Positions 1 through 12,585 of a DNA stretch of 64,000 nucleotides are shown piece by piece (the first letter of the stretch is position 1; each line of letters begins with the position of its first letter). The translations under genes were made by a program, and so were the position numbers. This DNA comes from Podarcis raffonei. Lineage: Eukaryota; Chordata; Lepidosauria; Squamata; Lacertidae. The stretch covers positions 58,485,520 through 58,549,519 of the forward strand of contig NC_070602.1 of NCBI RefSeq assembly GCF_027172205.1. Reading direction: 5' to 3'. Below the pieces are notes generated by a model. That model saw only the letters and a list, made by a program, of their open reading frames with translations, searched no databases and was not told the origin of the DNA.

Positions 1-366
1 TGTGTCCCTTTATCAGGAATGGCTGCAATTACACTCCCCAATAGTGCAATCTTATGCATGCCTATTCAGCACTAAGTCATCTTGGCCTGGTTTGCACATC
101 AGACTAAACCATTGTTAAAAATCTGTGGTTTAATGTGAACGTCCTGCATGCTGGTGCATGCTAATGATACGTTATTGCTCCGTTCCACTTCCAGTCCTGC
201 TTCGGCACCAGGAAACCAGTCGGAGTTCAGCTTGTCCTGATATATGTCTAAACCCAAGTTTTGACCCACAAGCAGTAACCAAGGTTTGTTTGCTTGCTGC
301 TCATGGTTTAAAGGAGACAACAATAAATGAAAAAACAACAGCACACACACACATATATGCAAATAA

Positions 367-412
<46 letters not shown>

Positions 413-1287
413 GTTCACAGCAAAGACCTTCACACAAACGTTTCTTCTTGAACTATTTGGTCTCCACATTGAATCAGGATTTCTATCTAGACCTCCTTTC
501 TGAGAGGAGAGGAAGACAAAGCAGGGAGAAATGGTCTCTCTTCCGAGCTACTTTGAGTGACAGTAAGCAGATGCAGGCTGCAGGCATGGGATGCGGTGTG
601 GCCCTAGCAGGTTGGATGTACAAAACAGATGCACTGACCTGTTGTAAATATCTGGTGCTGACAAGCATTTCGCCTTTAACCGAATTGTATGAGCGACCGA
701 GCTGGGTTGAGGATTTTATGTCACATATAGGCCACCCGTGATGAATCCTTGAGGCTTAGGCAAAAATATATGAGCTGTGCTGTAGCCTTCCCATCAGCAC
801 AATCCCAGCGGATGCATATGGCCAAGCACTTCACAGAAGAGAGTGACACAAGGCAATTGGTCAATATGTGTCTCAAGTTATCTTGTAAGGGACTCCCATA
901 GCTCCTCTTTTTGTGGACAATAGTGCAAGAGCTTCCCAATAATGTAAAGCAAAGGAGAAGGAAGACAGAATTCGCCATGGAGTGCAGAGTTGTTGATTGC
1001 AGTATTGTGTGGTATTACATGTGTGCTAAGTCACACTAGATCAAAACACCCCAGAGAATTCAGGTCACCTCAGGCAGGTCACATATTCAACAGCAAATCA
1101 CTGATTTGACAAGATATCACATGACATATGTGCATGCATAATTTGTCCTTTTCTCTTGAAAAGATAGGAAAAACTCCCAGTGTCTCACAAAGTCCAGTAC
1201 CGTCTCCTGAACAAGCAGATCTCTGGACTGGGGCAATGACATGGCTAGATATCTCAGATGGGTTGCCCATCTGAGATATTGTAACAC
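1..1287. other. intergenic, no gene recognised
   Basis: No reading frame with recognisable similarity was seen. The stretch is ordinary AT-rich intergenic DNA. Bases about 60-345 contain several degenerate 'aaccatggttt'-like blocks in both orientations, which suggests an old dispersed repeat of unassigned family. The short open frames here are low-complexity (poly-Leu/poly-Ile from the AAT repeat). Confidence 0.5.
366..412. repeat. (AAT)n microsatellite
   Basis: About 15 uninterrupted trinucleotide units, preceded by a short CA run. It explains the spurious poly-isoleucine and poly-leucine frames in this area. Confidence 0.95.
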
Positions 1288-1931
1288 TTGTTGTTGTTAT
1301 TTAGTCATTTAGTCATGTCCGACTCTTCATGACCCCATGGACCAGAGCACGCCAGGCACTCCTGTCTTCCACTGCCTCCCGCAGTTTGGTCAGACTCATG
1401 TTTGTAGCTTCGAGAACACTGTCCAACCATCTCGTCCTCTGTCGTCCCCTTCTCCTTGTGCCCTCAATCTTTTCCAACATCAGGGTCTTTTCCAGGGAGT
1501 CTTCTCTTCTCATGAGGTGGCCAAAGTATTGGAGCCTCAGCTTCAAGATCTGTCCTTCCAGTGAGCACTCAGGGCTGATTTCCTTAAGCATGGATAGGTT
1601 TGATCTTCTTGCAGTCTATGGGACTCTCAAGAGTCTCCTCCAGCACCATAATTCAAAAGCATCAATTCTTCGGCGATCAGCCTTCTTTATGGTCCAGCTC
1701 TCACTTCCATACATCACTACTGCGAAAACCATAGCTTTAACTATACAGACCTTTATTGGCAAGGTGATGTCTCTGCTTTTTAAAATGCTGTCTAGGTTTG
1801 TCATTGCTTTTCTCCCAAGAAGAAGGCGTCTTTTAATTGTGTGGCTGCTGTCACCATCTGCAGTGATCATGGAACCCAAGAAAGTAAAATCTCTCACTGC
1901 CTCCATTTCTTCCCCTTCTATTTGCTGTTGT
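1288..1931 (-). mobile_element. BovB (RTE-clade) LINE, 5'-truncated 3' end
   Basis: The - strand encodes the C-terminal end of the RTE/BovB reverse-transcriptase polyprotein, with blocks such as SESWTIKKADRRRIDAFELW, RLQYFGHLMRREDSLEKTLM and RTRWLDSVLEAT. It ends in the family's 3' tail, read on the + strand as TTGTTGTT...GTGTCCGACTCTTC. The frame is open except for one in-frame TAG after RVP, where the second copy at 6381-6747 has TGG (Trp). The element is 5'-truncated and inactive. BovB is the LINE known to have moved horizontally between squamates and ruminants, so its presence supports a squamate source. Confidence 0.9.
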
Positions 1932-4640
1932 GAAAAAGCAAAACTCAGCAGACATAATTAACACTTTTGAGGATATAGAAGTTGTGGGTGAATACAGATG
2001 AACAATTAAAGCACATAATTGTAGAGAACTCTGTTGATGAGAAATATTTTGAGAATATAAGGATTTTCCTACTCAATTTTATGATTCCCTCTCCCCCACA
2101 AACATCCACAACAACTAGTTACTAACAAAACGCTAGCCCTCATTCTTTCACCCATTTCCCCCTTGGGCCTTTTGATGAGTCTCTCATGCCTGATGAGGAA
2201 TGCACCTCAAGGCTTGATCACTAGATTAGGGTGGGAGCAAATGAAAGGACATGGGGGAGATGAGAATATATTTTATAATCAGAATCAAAATCAGTAATCA
2301 AAATCTTGAACAATATAAGGAAAGTGAAGAAGGCTCCTGGAACAAATTTTTCCAGCTTATTGCAAGAACAGTGATTAGAGAGAGTACAAAGGTGGGTCCA
2401 TAAGGGGGGGGAACACACAAACCAAAAAATTCACAATCCTTTATTGGATCCAACCAAAATGTCAGAAGAATGTGGCAAGCTTTTGAGTTGTCTAGGCAAG
2501 AAGTGATACCAAGCAGAGGGTGAGAGGGATGAGCAATAATGACAACAATAACAATAATGTAGTCATGAGGTCAGCTTGTAGACTCAGTTCCACGATACAG
2601 TTAGCAGGCTGAATAAGTCCTTCCTCAGTACAACGGATATCAGATTCTACACAAAGGATTCTGGAATGAAGAAGCAATGGCTGCTCCTGATCTCTGAAAA
2701 AATAAAGCTTGCATCCCATATCTAAGTACAAGTAATAAGGGTTCCACGAGGGTTTGTTGAACTTTTGTTAAACATGGTGTGCTCAGTCGATACCTCAGGA
2801 GTATTTTCACCCACAAACACGTGGAATCTCTATCATTCAGGCCATGGAAAAACATGTTTCTGCTCATAATCTCTTTACAGAGGTTTGCTTTAAACCCTGG
2901 AATCTAAACATTCTCTAGCCTTCCATCCCCACCCCAAGGGACTGGCATGAGAAGTATTTCTCCAGGTGGGTCTAAAACCCATGCTCTTTCAGGGTGACCT
3001 GCTGTGCATCATTTGACATTAAGCAGCTGTGTTGATCATCAGCTAACATTCCCAAATACATTTCTTGAAACCACTGGAGACAAAGTGTGGAGTGAATGCA
3101 AGAGAGAAGTAAATACCAATAGCAACTTACTGGGAACCATAGTGTTTTACTAAGTGGCTTTGACACTTCTCAGACTCCTTTAAGCTGTTGAAGGACAGAT
3201 TTGTACTTCAGAGGTAGCCTGATTAACAGGCAGTTTGAACTGTGAGATGCTAATGGAGACAAACATTGTCAAATCACTTTCTTCAACTGCTATGAAACAG
3301 TGTAAATGAAGAAGCATGATGCTCCATAGGAGTGTGGTGTAAGGACCACAGTGATGCTCAAAGCAACAGTGAGTGATACATGATAATATTCTAGTCCTCT
3401 ATAACTGATAGGAGCAAAACTCCACTTTTTAAATAATCTTTGAGTGTCATACAGAGGTTATCTTTTCATCTTGACTGGAATTAAGTATTATAATTTGTCT
3501 CTACAGCATTGCATTGATTCTTATTCACAAATCAATCAACCAAGCAAAAAGGTTTCCCAATACAAAACAAAGAACCCTCAGCTTGAATGTCCAATTAGAT
3601 ATCAGCAAAGAAATTTCAGCCTTTTAACTAAGCAATCCAGGATGCCCTTTGTGCAGACTGCATTCTTCCTAGTAATTTCCCTTTTATTTCCCTCTTAAAA
3701 TAATAATAACACAACACAGTCTTCTTGGAAAAATAAGAATAAAGTTTACTCGCATCCAGTAGCAATCTGAAGGCAGGCTTGAGTTGTAGTTACAGGTACA
3801 TTTGTAGATTGTAGAGAAGTCTGAGCTAAGTCTTAGACGTACAACATGGGCTTACATCCTTTGTTATGGATGAGCCATGTGCTGGCTATGAGCCAGGAGC
3901 AAAAGTTGGTCAAAAGAGAAGTCCAAAAGAGAAAGAGGGCTGTGCGCCTGGCCTTGGGTCAGCTAGGGTCACACCCATATACCTGGTCACACGCAGGGGG
4001 AGGTGGCTTCTAACCAGTATGACAGGAAGTCCTCCCTGTTTGGAGTCACATTCCCCTACGTGTCTATTCTAGGAAAACAGGAAATCTTGGACTTGACTGC
4101 TCTAGCAATACAGCCCACAGATCCTACACAGCTCTTCTTAAGTTCTTATTAACACTGTTAAATTGGTAGGAAGCCTGTGGTTCAGGATAAATTTGATATG
4201 CATAAAAGGTGTTCAGTAACAGATAGATGCAGTTATGCAATACAGCCACAGGGAAGAGTGAGATCAAGAAAACAATACAAAACAAAACTCAACCCCCTCT
4301 CTTTGTAATATGAACTCTTGCAGGCATAATCCTCTCACGTTTTTCCATTGACAGACCTTTTAATGCATTTCAATGGAACAACAACAATATGTGAAACACA
4401 AATACAGTGTCTTCGGGAAAACTAATGAAGTGCTACCTTGATATGTCAAATGTGCAAGTTCAATTCTGACACATTTCTCTGACATGTTCATTAGACTTCT
4501 CTGCTGAGATTACTCTCCTATTTTTGCCTCTTGGGCAGTTTCTGAAGCCCCACAGAACTTAATCTACTAAACTTTTACATAAGGCACCGATGTCCAATAC
4601 TCCTATTCCTTAGTGTAATCACAGTGAAACAATTTCCATT
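1932..4640. other. intergenic, no gene; unassigned repeat-like tails
   Basis: No coding similarity was seen. Bases about 2430-2560 (tttattggatccaacc followed by an 'aagcttttgagtt' block) resemble a widespread amniote retroelement tail, perhaps Penelope-like, but I cannot assign it. Bases 3700-4200 have no clear family. The rest looks unique or too old to name. Confidence 0.4.
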
Positions 4641-4649
4641 CGTTCCAAT

Positions 4650-5275
4650 GGGACCGATTTCCACATAGCGCCTAATGGAGAAGGTAAGAACGTTCTTTCA
4701 TATGTGGTGGACCTGTAAAAGGGTAAACAAAGTATTGGGAAATAATCCATAATGAATTGGGGGGGGGGATGTTTAAAAGTACTTTCCCAAAAAAACCAGA
4801 GCCTTTTTTGTTGGGGATAATTCAGACGGAAATTCCCAGGTGTCAAAAAAGGCCACTTATGTATGCCACTACTGTGGCCCGTGTTTTGTTAGCCCCAAAA
4901 TGGAAAACGAGCAAGGTCCCAACTAAAGAAAAATGGCAACTTAAACTGATGGAATATGCGCAGCTTGCAGACCTAACTTATAGAATAAAAGAACAAGAAG
5001 AACGTACATTTAAAGAAGACTGGAAAATGTTTATTGAATATATGGAGGGAAACTCTGTACACCTGAAAACGTTGGCAGCATTAAGATAGATTCAACAGTG
5101 TAAGTAAGTTTTGATGGATGTAATAATGGAATACGGAATGGTTTAGTTTATATAAAATATGCAGGGATTTATGCTATGCAAAGCGAACCATGGAAAGAGA
5201 AGAAGTGAAGTCATTGATATTTTAAGGCTCTTTAAATGAATCTTCTAAATTGTAAAACAGAAAATTAGATATATA
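4650..5275 (+). mobile_element. L1 LINE fragment, ORF2 C-terminus and 3'UTR
   Basis: An open frame at 4757-5089 translates to a stretch collinear with the end of the better-preserved L1 at 55,832-57,953. Shared blocks are FPKKPE.FLLGI, the YATT.AR.LLA motif, and the W.MF..Y end. Upstream, in a broken frame, the H.WWTC zinc-knuckle remnant is visible at about 4690-4720. A poly-G expansion at 4758-4767 and loss of frame show it is an old, 5'-truncated copy. No target duplication was identified. Confidence 0.75.
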
Positions 5276-5279
5276 GATC

Positions 5280-5645
5280 ACATGACAGGAGCCTGCTGGA
5301 TCCTGTCAGTGGCCCATCACAGCGGCTGATCAGATGCCTTTGGGATAAGCAGGACCCGAATGCTCTCCCTACTCTCTCCACTTGTGATTCCCGGCAAATA
5401 GCATTCAGAGGCATACTGGAGGTAGACCGTAGACATTGTGGCTAGTAGCACTGATTGCCACCTTCTTCATGCATTTGTCTAATCCTCTTTTAAAGCCATC
5501 CACATTGGTGGTTATCCCTTCCTCCTGTGGGAGTGAGCTCCAGAGTTTAAACTAGGCATTGCATGAAGTACTTCTTTGTATCTGTCCTGACATCCACCCT
5601 CATTGGATGGCTCCTTATCGCTCCTGGGTGGGTGTGCTTTGATTT
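5280..5645 (+). repeat. dispersed squamate repeat, CR1-like
   Basis: The text 'gcctgctggatc ... gtctaatcctcttttaaagcc ... tcctgtgggagtgag' is a high-copy reptile dispersed repeat. A second copy lies in LTO1 intron 1 (37,845-38,160). I believe it derives from a CR1-type LINE 3' region, but the family assignment is from memory. Confidence 0.5.
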
Positions 5646-6369
5646 ACAGAATAAAAGAGTTTACTAATAGTCAGGTGAGACCCCCCCATGAGTTTTCAAG
5701 TAGTACGTTAGGTGGGGATAAGGAGTCTGAGAACTACTAGGGTATGACATTAGGGTGAAATGCACAACACTCATTAGTTGATCACAAATAGCTCTCATTC
5801 TGTAGAAATATCATAGACTGCTCTATGTTATCACTGCAGAGTCTGGTTAATTTTAACAGTTTTAACAACATGAAGAACACTTGGTAATAATGTATATAGA
5901 GTTTTTCTGTTGACTAAGTTAAAGGCACAAGATTTGTTTATCCCTTTATGTGCAAAATAAGCCTAATCCTGATAATTGAATTACGCACATCATTTGCATA
6001 GGCAAACAACAGTTACTTCAGGCAGAGATGCTAAATTTCACTCATCATTTGTTCTTATCTTTTTAAGCCATGTCATGACATATGTATAGTAAGTGGCAAT
6101 CTAACACTCTATTTTCCCACCCATGCAACCATTAACAAAAGCCTCCTACCAGTTTTTGGAATAGAAAACAAAAACGTTCATCTTTGACAGAAATCCTACA
6201 CACACACAAAGAAATGCAGAGGATTTAGAAGTAGCAGAATAAGAAATTGGTAAATTTGATGTCAAAGAAAATAATTTATCATACAAAATTCATTTATTCA
6301 TTCAAGACTTTTGCCTTGGGAGTCATTTAATTTCATTCCACAATTCATAATATCTTTATAAGGCAAGCT
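5646..6369. other. intergenic, nothing recognised
   Basis: AT-rich sequence with no open frame of interest and no repeat family that I can name. Confidence 0.5.
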
Positions 6370-6380
6370 AAAATGTCACA

Positions 6381-6747
6381 TTTTGAATTATGGTGCTGGA
6401 GGAGACTCTTGAGAGTCCCATGGACTGCAAGAAGATCAAACCTATCCATTCTTAAGGAAATCAGCCCTGAGTGCTCACTGGAAGGAAAGATCGTGAAGCT
6501 GAGGCTCCAATACTTTGGCCACCTCATGAGAAGAGAAGACTCCCTGGAAACGACCCTGATGTTGGGAAAGATGGAGGGCACAAGGAGAAGGGGATGACAG
6601 AGGACAAGATGGTTGGATAGTGTTCTCGAAGCTACCAGCATGAGTTTGACCAAACTGTGGGAGGCAGTGGAAGACTGGAGTGCCTGGCATGCTCTGGTCC
6701 ATGGGGTCACGAAGAGTCGGACACAACTAAACGACTAAACAACAACA
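6381..6747 (+). mobile_element. BovB LINE, 367-bp 3' end with 11-bp TSD
   Basis: This is a short + strand BovB tail coding for the same C-terminal block as the 1288-1931 copy (FELWCWRRLLRVPWTARRSN... RLQYFGHLMRREDSLE), ending ...cgactaaacaacaacaa. It is flanked by the perfect 11-bp direct repeat aaaatgtcaca at 6370-6380 and 6748-6758, so both insertion ends are exact. It is strongly 5'-truncated. An in-frame TGA follows the GTRRRG block. Confidence 0.92.
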
Positions 6748-7149
6748 AAAATGTCACAAACTGACTTTTGAAACCCACTGAATTTCACCAGTCTTTTAAT
6801 GCCCCAAACCCTGGAATAGGAGGCAACAGCAATTAAAAGGAAAATAGGTGCTGAATAAGCTTTCAAGTACCAACAAGGAAGTCATATCTAATGCACAGGG
6901 AAATTCTCATTGTGCCAAACTCTGCTCTCTGTGGGATTTTACCATGTTCTGGCAATGTGAGTGGAAAATGACTTATGAAGATGAAAAATTATGCGGACGC
7001 TAATAACTTATTGCCTATGGGCGAACATTTTTCCCAGCCTAGCCATCATCTCTGGAGCCTCTACTTTCTTGAAAGAAAATGCATACAGTACTTTTAATAA
7101 CTGTACTGGGAATTAAAAGGCAGGGCAGTTATCTGCCAGCTCAGTCGTT

Positions 7150-7997
7150 AAGATTGGTGGCTGCCGGCTGGTAGTGGGGTTGGGGTCCCTTGCCATAGTC
7201 TCATCAACAGGTGCTTCCTGGCTGATGGTGGGTCACAAGAAGACCTTCTCCATAGAGCATCCTACCCCTGGAATTGCACCAAGCATCTTTAGTGGAGATT
7301 TCTTGACAGCAGCTGAATATGCTCTTACCCAGCCAGACTTTGGGGACAAATTGCTTGTAATCTGGGTGTTGCGTTGCGTTGATTTTCTGCTGCTGTACAA
7401 TTAAAAGAACATTGGTTTGGATACTTTGCGTTTCACTGATGGTTAACTGAGATTGTTGGTATTTTGGTGGCGTGTGGATTGTCAAGTACCCTGGTATTGC
7501 TGACTGCGGAAGACAATAAATAAATAATATGCACTCCAATCTTCCTCATTTTGCAGGAATTTCTGGATCTCTATTATACCTGTGGGGAAAGGATGCACTG
7601 GGCGGGTACCACACAACCATGTCACAGAAGGGCGTCCCATAATCAGTATTTGTAAATGCTGAGGACTCTGGTGCTTGAGCTTTACAAAAGAACGAAGTTG
7701 GTTTGTGATTTCATGTGGTGAAGGAGTCACCCAGAGCAGTGGTGGCCTCTGCCACTCGACATGGGTCAGGATCACAAAGGTTAATACCCTTGTCATGTCA
7801 GCGGGGTCAGCATACCACACACCAGTGACTACTATTATGGTCTGTATTAGGAATGGTGCTTGAGGAAGACAGGTCTGACAGCTGGTTGCCCTAGCAAGTA
7901 AGAGTTGTTCAGACTGCACATAGAATATACAAAACCTAATCAAAAGGGCCATTTTACGAGTCATTTTCCTCCATTCCATTTTGCTAAGCAAATTCAC
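7150..7997 (-). other. unrecognised ORF-rich block, possibly a decayed retroelement
   Basis: The - strand is open for 171 codons (7482-7997) and a second frame of 111 codons overlaps at 7204-7539. I do not recognise a host gene. The phrase VTWLCGT followed by a short Pro-rich run is faintly like the surface part of retroviral envelope proteins, but four residues are not enough to claim that. If it is such an element it is a broken fossil without visible LTRs. It could equally be chance open frame in a moderately GC-rich stretch. Confidence 0.2.
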
Positions 7998-8489
7998 ATC
8001 CTCAAGTCATGCTTTCAATACAAACAACTGCAGGCTGTCCATGGAAGCCAGTTTTAACCAAGAGAAGATTAATAATTATCTGCTCCCTGTTAATTGGCCT
8101 ATATTAATTCGTTCTTTCATCCACGCCCTGTTTTTCTGCACATAAGGTAAGGGCAGCCATGTGTTCTCCTTAGCAAGCCTCGGCAGGAAAAGGAGGCTTT
8201 AACCAGAAGCTTTTTTTATGCCTCTGTTAGTTCCATTTATACCTGGCCATTCTCATACAAAAATGCTGGAGGCAGCTATCGGCAATAAAATCCATGATAT
8301 AAAACAACTAGTTCAAAAGCAAGTAAGCAATATAACAATAAAAATCAGATAAGATAGGAGCACATTAAAATGCAGTTGGTTAAAAAACAGAGAGGAATTC
8401 AACACAGCACTAAGGCAATTGCCCCACCAGCGCAAGCATTTCTTCCTGTCTAACGGAGGGTCCCCCACTCCTTCCCCACATGTGATCCT

Positions 8490-8570
8490 AGAACCACCAA
8501 ATTGTGGAGGTGCAAGGGACCCTGAGGATCATCTAGTCTAACTCCCTGCAATGCAAGAATATGCACCTGT
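8490..8570 (-). mobile_element. CR1 LINE 3' end fragment
   Basis: The text 'aattgtgg..gtgcaagggaccc..ggatcatctagtcta' followed by 'ccctgcaatgc' is the antisense of the CR1 3' end (the element reads right to left). Only about 80 bp survive. Confidence 0.7.
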
Positions 8571-8760
8571 ATAAGAGAGAGAATTAATTGGGGGATGCTG
8601 GGGGATGCAGTGGGAGGAGAGGGGAGAAACCCTATTGTACTAGTGAAAATCTTTGTATGGGCTTCCAGGACCAATCAGTTGAATCCAGCCACAAACCTTC
8701 TAACCTGTTATATATAATGCAGTTTCCTATGTGCCTCAAAGTATCTGAGACCATTTAGCA

Positions 8761-9011
8761 CATGGGTAGGCAAACTAAGCCCCGGGGGCTGGATCTGGCC
8801 CAATCGCCATCTCAATCTGGCCTGCGGACGGTCCAGGAATCAGCATGTTTTTACATGAATAGAATGTGAGCTTTTATCTAAAATGCATCTCTGGGTTATT
8901 TGTGGGACATAGGAATTCGTTCATATTTTCCCCCCAAAATATAGTCCGGCCCCCCACAAGGTTTGAGGGACAGTGGACCGGCCCCCTGCTGAAAAAGTTT
9001 GCTGACTCCTG
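8761..9011. mobile_element. hAT-type MITE with 8-bp TSD
   Basis: A 251-bp non-coding element bounded by the perfect 8-bp duplication atttagca (8753-8760 and 9012-9019). The termini begin ca(t)gggtaggcaaac and end gtttgctgactcctg, imperfect inverted repeats of a CAGGGGTxxGCA terminus. The internal text on 'ctggcccgcgg' and 'gggttatttgtggg' matches the second copy at 48,913-49,167 in inverse orientation. An 8-bp TSD with short TIRs indicates the hAT superfamily. Confidence 0.85.
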
Positions 9012-9499
9012 ATTTAGCATTTCAGAAATTAACATGAGAGGCAGGCCCTGCAAATTCTATACAAGGCATGGAGTCTTGGGCTTGCTATCTAACAAACATA
9101 GAGAAAGGTCGCTCTTTAAACGGTCCTGGAGACCAAATGCATTTTTATCAGAAAAGGAAGTAGTTTTTTTGGGGGGACAAACTGTAAGAAAACTAGCAAG
9201 GGGGAAAAAAGCATATTAACTGGCTTTAACACAGACAAAATATGGTAGCTGAGGGGGAGTGCTTGTTTCAGAAAGGTCATTTATCCACTTTGCATCTGCA
9301 TTCCTTCCCCCCCATTTACACGCCCGCCAACGGTACTCCTCAAAGCTCTTTATTATTCTTGTTTTGGCACACATATAAAACAATCACTTTCACAGGCACT
9401 GACATAACCACCCGAAAGGAAAAGAGGAAAACGGAAAGTTGTTTACTTCATTTACGCGTTGACTTAAGAGGCATTTGAAGGATGTCACAGATGTTTGAG

Positions 9500-9577
9500 C
9501 TGAGATTCCTGCATTGCAGGGGGTTGGACTAGATGACCCTTGGAGCCTTTTACCAACTCGACAATTCTGTGATTCCT
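9500..9577 (+). mobile_element. CR1 LINE 3' end fragment
   Basis: The run 'attcctgcattgcaggg.gttggactagatgaccc' followed by 'aattctgtgattcc' is the sense CR1 3' terminus with its ATTCTRTG-type tail. About 80 bp; the upstream part is missing. Confidence 0.75.
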
Positions 9578-10045
9578 TGAAGAGGGAAAGTGGTGGGAAT
9601 TCCCACATTATCATCACAACATACACACTTTCAGGAAAAGATGCTTTTAATATAATTTCAATGTGCCCTTATTTTTCTTCTAATAAACATGTTTGCTTTT
9701 GAAAAAATATTTACCTCAGGTGAAGGCCGGGCAGCTATCTAGGCACTCAGCATGCTGAGTTTTGCACATGGCTGGTACTCCCTCAGCACTGCAGCTGCAC
9801 CCCGGCATTGCTTAAGAGGGGTGGGGAACCTCAGGCCCAGAGGCTGTCTGTGAACCTCCAAGCCTCTCTAACCCTTGGGGCTCTCTCCAGGTCACGCCTC
9901 CTTCCTAGGCCGCACCTTCCCTCTGCCATGTCCCTGAGGGGTCCTGCTCTACACAATCCTTGAGTGCTTTTGCCCAGCTGCAATATGTCCTTCAACTGTA
10001 AGGATGCCTCTTGGTTGCATAGACAGAGGTGCTTGTGTGTGCATA

Positions 10046-10229
10046 CAGTGGTACCTCGGGTTACATACGCTTCGGGTTACATACGCTTCAGGTTACAGAC
10101 TCCGCTAACCCAGAAATAGTACCTCAGGTTAAGAACTTTGCTTCAGGATGAGAACCTCAGGTTAAGAACAGTTTCAGGTTAAGAACGGACCTCCAGAACA
10201 AATTAAGTACTTAACCCGAGGTACCACTG
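10046..10229. mobile_element. TA-flanked MITE, family A (Tc1/mariner-pogo type)
   Basis: It starts CAGTGGTACCTCGGGTTA and ends TAACCCGAGGTACCACTG, with near-perfect inverted termini and a TA dinucleotide on each side. It is 184 bp and non-coding. TA target sites and a CAGTGGTACC terminus are typical of pogo/Tigger-like members of the Tc1/mariner superfamily. Other family A copies lie at 21,918, 35,809 and 50,499. Confidence 0.85.
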
Positions 10230-10699
10230 TATGTGGAAACACACTTTTGCACGGCTGGAGTGCAGTCCACTGCAGAAAAAGGAAGAGTCACACTGATTGC
10301 TCTGCCCACTTTTCATCTCTCACCTCTTAGCCCACTCATCTCATTCCATACATCGCTGCCATGTGGCCCACAGAAGGTGGCCAGCAATGGAATATGGCCC
10401 TTGGGATGAAAAACGGTTTCTACAGCCCTGCTGGGGGCTTCTGGGAGTACATTCGCAGACCAGGTGAGGAGTCAGTGGGAGAGCCCTGCCCCTCTTTGTT
10501 GAAAGTAGCAAACCCTTCTGAGTTTATTCTGATTGATCAGATTTTGCTAAATAATATAAACATCTACCAATCAATGTTATCAGCGGGTGTCATGTCAAAA
10601 TTATTTCTAGAAAGCAGCAGTAACTGACCAGCATTTCAAAACTAAGGTGCAGACAATGCTGGCCATTAGGCTGCTGTCAAGGTAAACTGTATTTTAATG

Positions 10700-10845
10700 T
10701 ATTTGGCTGTGCTCTTTTTCTAGAAAAAGAGGTGCTGGAACTCACCATGAACACCTTCCTCTCTTAGAATGGCAGTGGCGCAAACCTGAGAGGTGCTGGA
10801 ACTGAGTTCCAGTGAGTTCCCGTTTTAAAAAAGCCCTGCCCCTTC
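10700..10845. mobile_element. hAT-type MITE fragment (CAGTGCTTTTT family)
   Basis: The text 'gtgctctttttctagaaaaagaggtgctgg' and, at the far end, 'ttttaaaaaagccctg' match in arrangement the better copy at 43,700-43,833. The middle holds a duplicated 'gaggtgctggaact' block. No clear TSD was seen. Confidence 0.5.
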
Positions 10846-11880
10846 GCCACACAAGTGTTCGCGTTCCAAATTTGTCCTGTTATGCTCGTGTCAACACACA
10901 TTTCCACATGACATGCAACCAATCAGACCCCACAGTTTGCCTTTGTAATTCCTACGAGTTCCCCTCCTCAAGACAGAAAAGGAAGAGCTTAGTCCCAGAA
11001 GGGTCATATGTGTTTGACCCTAAAATGCTTGGTGAACATCAGAACGTTTATTATCTCCTAACAGGAATAAGAAGGATATTCCATAATGGGCTCCCTTCTT
11101 TGGGCAGTGGATGCCTTTCTTTGAAGAAGGCCTCTATGGTAATTGATGTTAATGAGCAACAAGGCGCAGAGAAGCTCTGGGTCACCAGGTACGAAGCCAC
11201 CAAAGAGATAATCCAATTACTCTCCAAAAACAAATTACTTTCAACCAAAACAAATTACTTTCAATCACTCGGCAGCAGATAAGATCAGCCAAGAGAGCTG
11301 AAAACCGATGACAGCTGGAGACTGGGGAAGGCTTGAAGAGTTGATGTGCTGATCGCTTTCCCCTTTGGTCCCATTTGCTGAATGACAATGGAGTGACAGA
11401 AGAGGGGAGCCATGAAGTGTGCTTGCCTTTCATATCCTTTGGAGAAATGCAAAAGATCTCACCAGCCCAGGACTGTTGGCAGTGACATACTATGATTGAT
11501 GAGAGGCCTTGCCGATACTGAGGCCAAAAGATGTGCTACCTTGACACAAGTGACACATTAGAAAAAGAGGAGGGGGATTCTAGATCCATGGCAGACAGCA
11601 AGTGAAGATCTGGGGATGATTTGCAGGCTATCGGTAAGGGATTCTCTAACTCCCAAATGTTTATCTAAAGCACGTAAAAAAAAGGGGAGGGGGTGTTACA
11701 CCATACCCTTAAAGATCAGTCAGTGTTTAAAGCACACAACTTCCTCCAAGAATTCTGGAAACTGTTGTTTGTTAAGGGTGCTGGGAATTGTAGCTCAACT
11801 ACAGTTCCTTGGGTTTTGGGGGGCAAATCGAGCACTTTAAATATGTGTTGGATGTGCTTTAAATATATTGTGTGGATCTA

Positions 11881-12133
11881 CAGTGGTACCTTGGTTTACG
11901 AACTTAATCCGTTCCGGAAGTCCGTTCTTAAACCAAAGCGTTCTTAAACCAAGGCATGCTTTTCCATAGCAGCGGGGGACTCAATCTACAAATGGAACAC
12001 ACTCAACAGGAAGCAAAACATGTTCTTATTTCCAAGGCAAAGTTCACAAACCAAAACACCTACTTCCGGGGTTGCAGCATTCTTAATCCAAGTTGTTCAT
12101 AAACCAAACTGTTCTTAAACCAAGATACCACTG
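11881..12133. mobile_element. TA-flanked MITE, family B
   Basis: Starts CAGTGGTACCTTGGTTTACG, ends AACCAAGATACCACTG, with TA on both sides. It is 253 bp and non-coding. It shares the first 11 bases with family A, but the interior (cttaatccgttcc..aagtccgttc) differs. Confidence 0.85.
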
Positions 12134-12585
12134 TATCCTAAGAGATTTTGAAAACATTAAGCAGTATATACATGCTTTAAAATCAAATCCAATAATAATA
12201 AACTGTAGATAAATAAATAAATAAATAAATAATGTCCTGCCAAGGCTGGCCTTCTGTTACTTTTATCAATTTTCTTTCAGTCTCATTAGAGCAATTGCTT
12301 CTGACCAGGTATTTGAGAAGCTCTGCTGACTTGATTTTTGAGGTGTGTTAAGTATCTGATTTATTGTAACTCAGTCTTGTCCTTACCTGTTTATTTTAAA
12401 TCAGATGTAGACTGATGTATGCAGGGCACCCCAGTCTTTTGGGGGGAGGCAGGAAAAAAAATCCTGGTTGTATAAATTCCACCCCACAGCTGCCTCAAGT
12501 AAAAATAGTTAGTGTGTTTGTGTCACACCAAAGTCAGAAAGGAAGATTATCACCTGCTTTTCAGAACGGTAGTAATATTGAACTA

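Noticed and set aside
99-451. Poly-Leu and poly-Ile proteins
   Set aside because: Translations of the AAT microsatellite.
3700-4200. Possible solitary LTR (an aataaa-type signal near 3,740)
   Set aside because: No paired terminal dinucleotides, target duplication or second copy could be shown; too weak to list.
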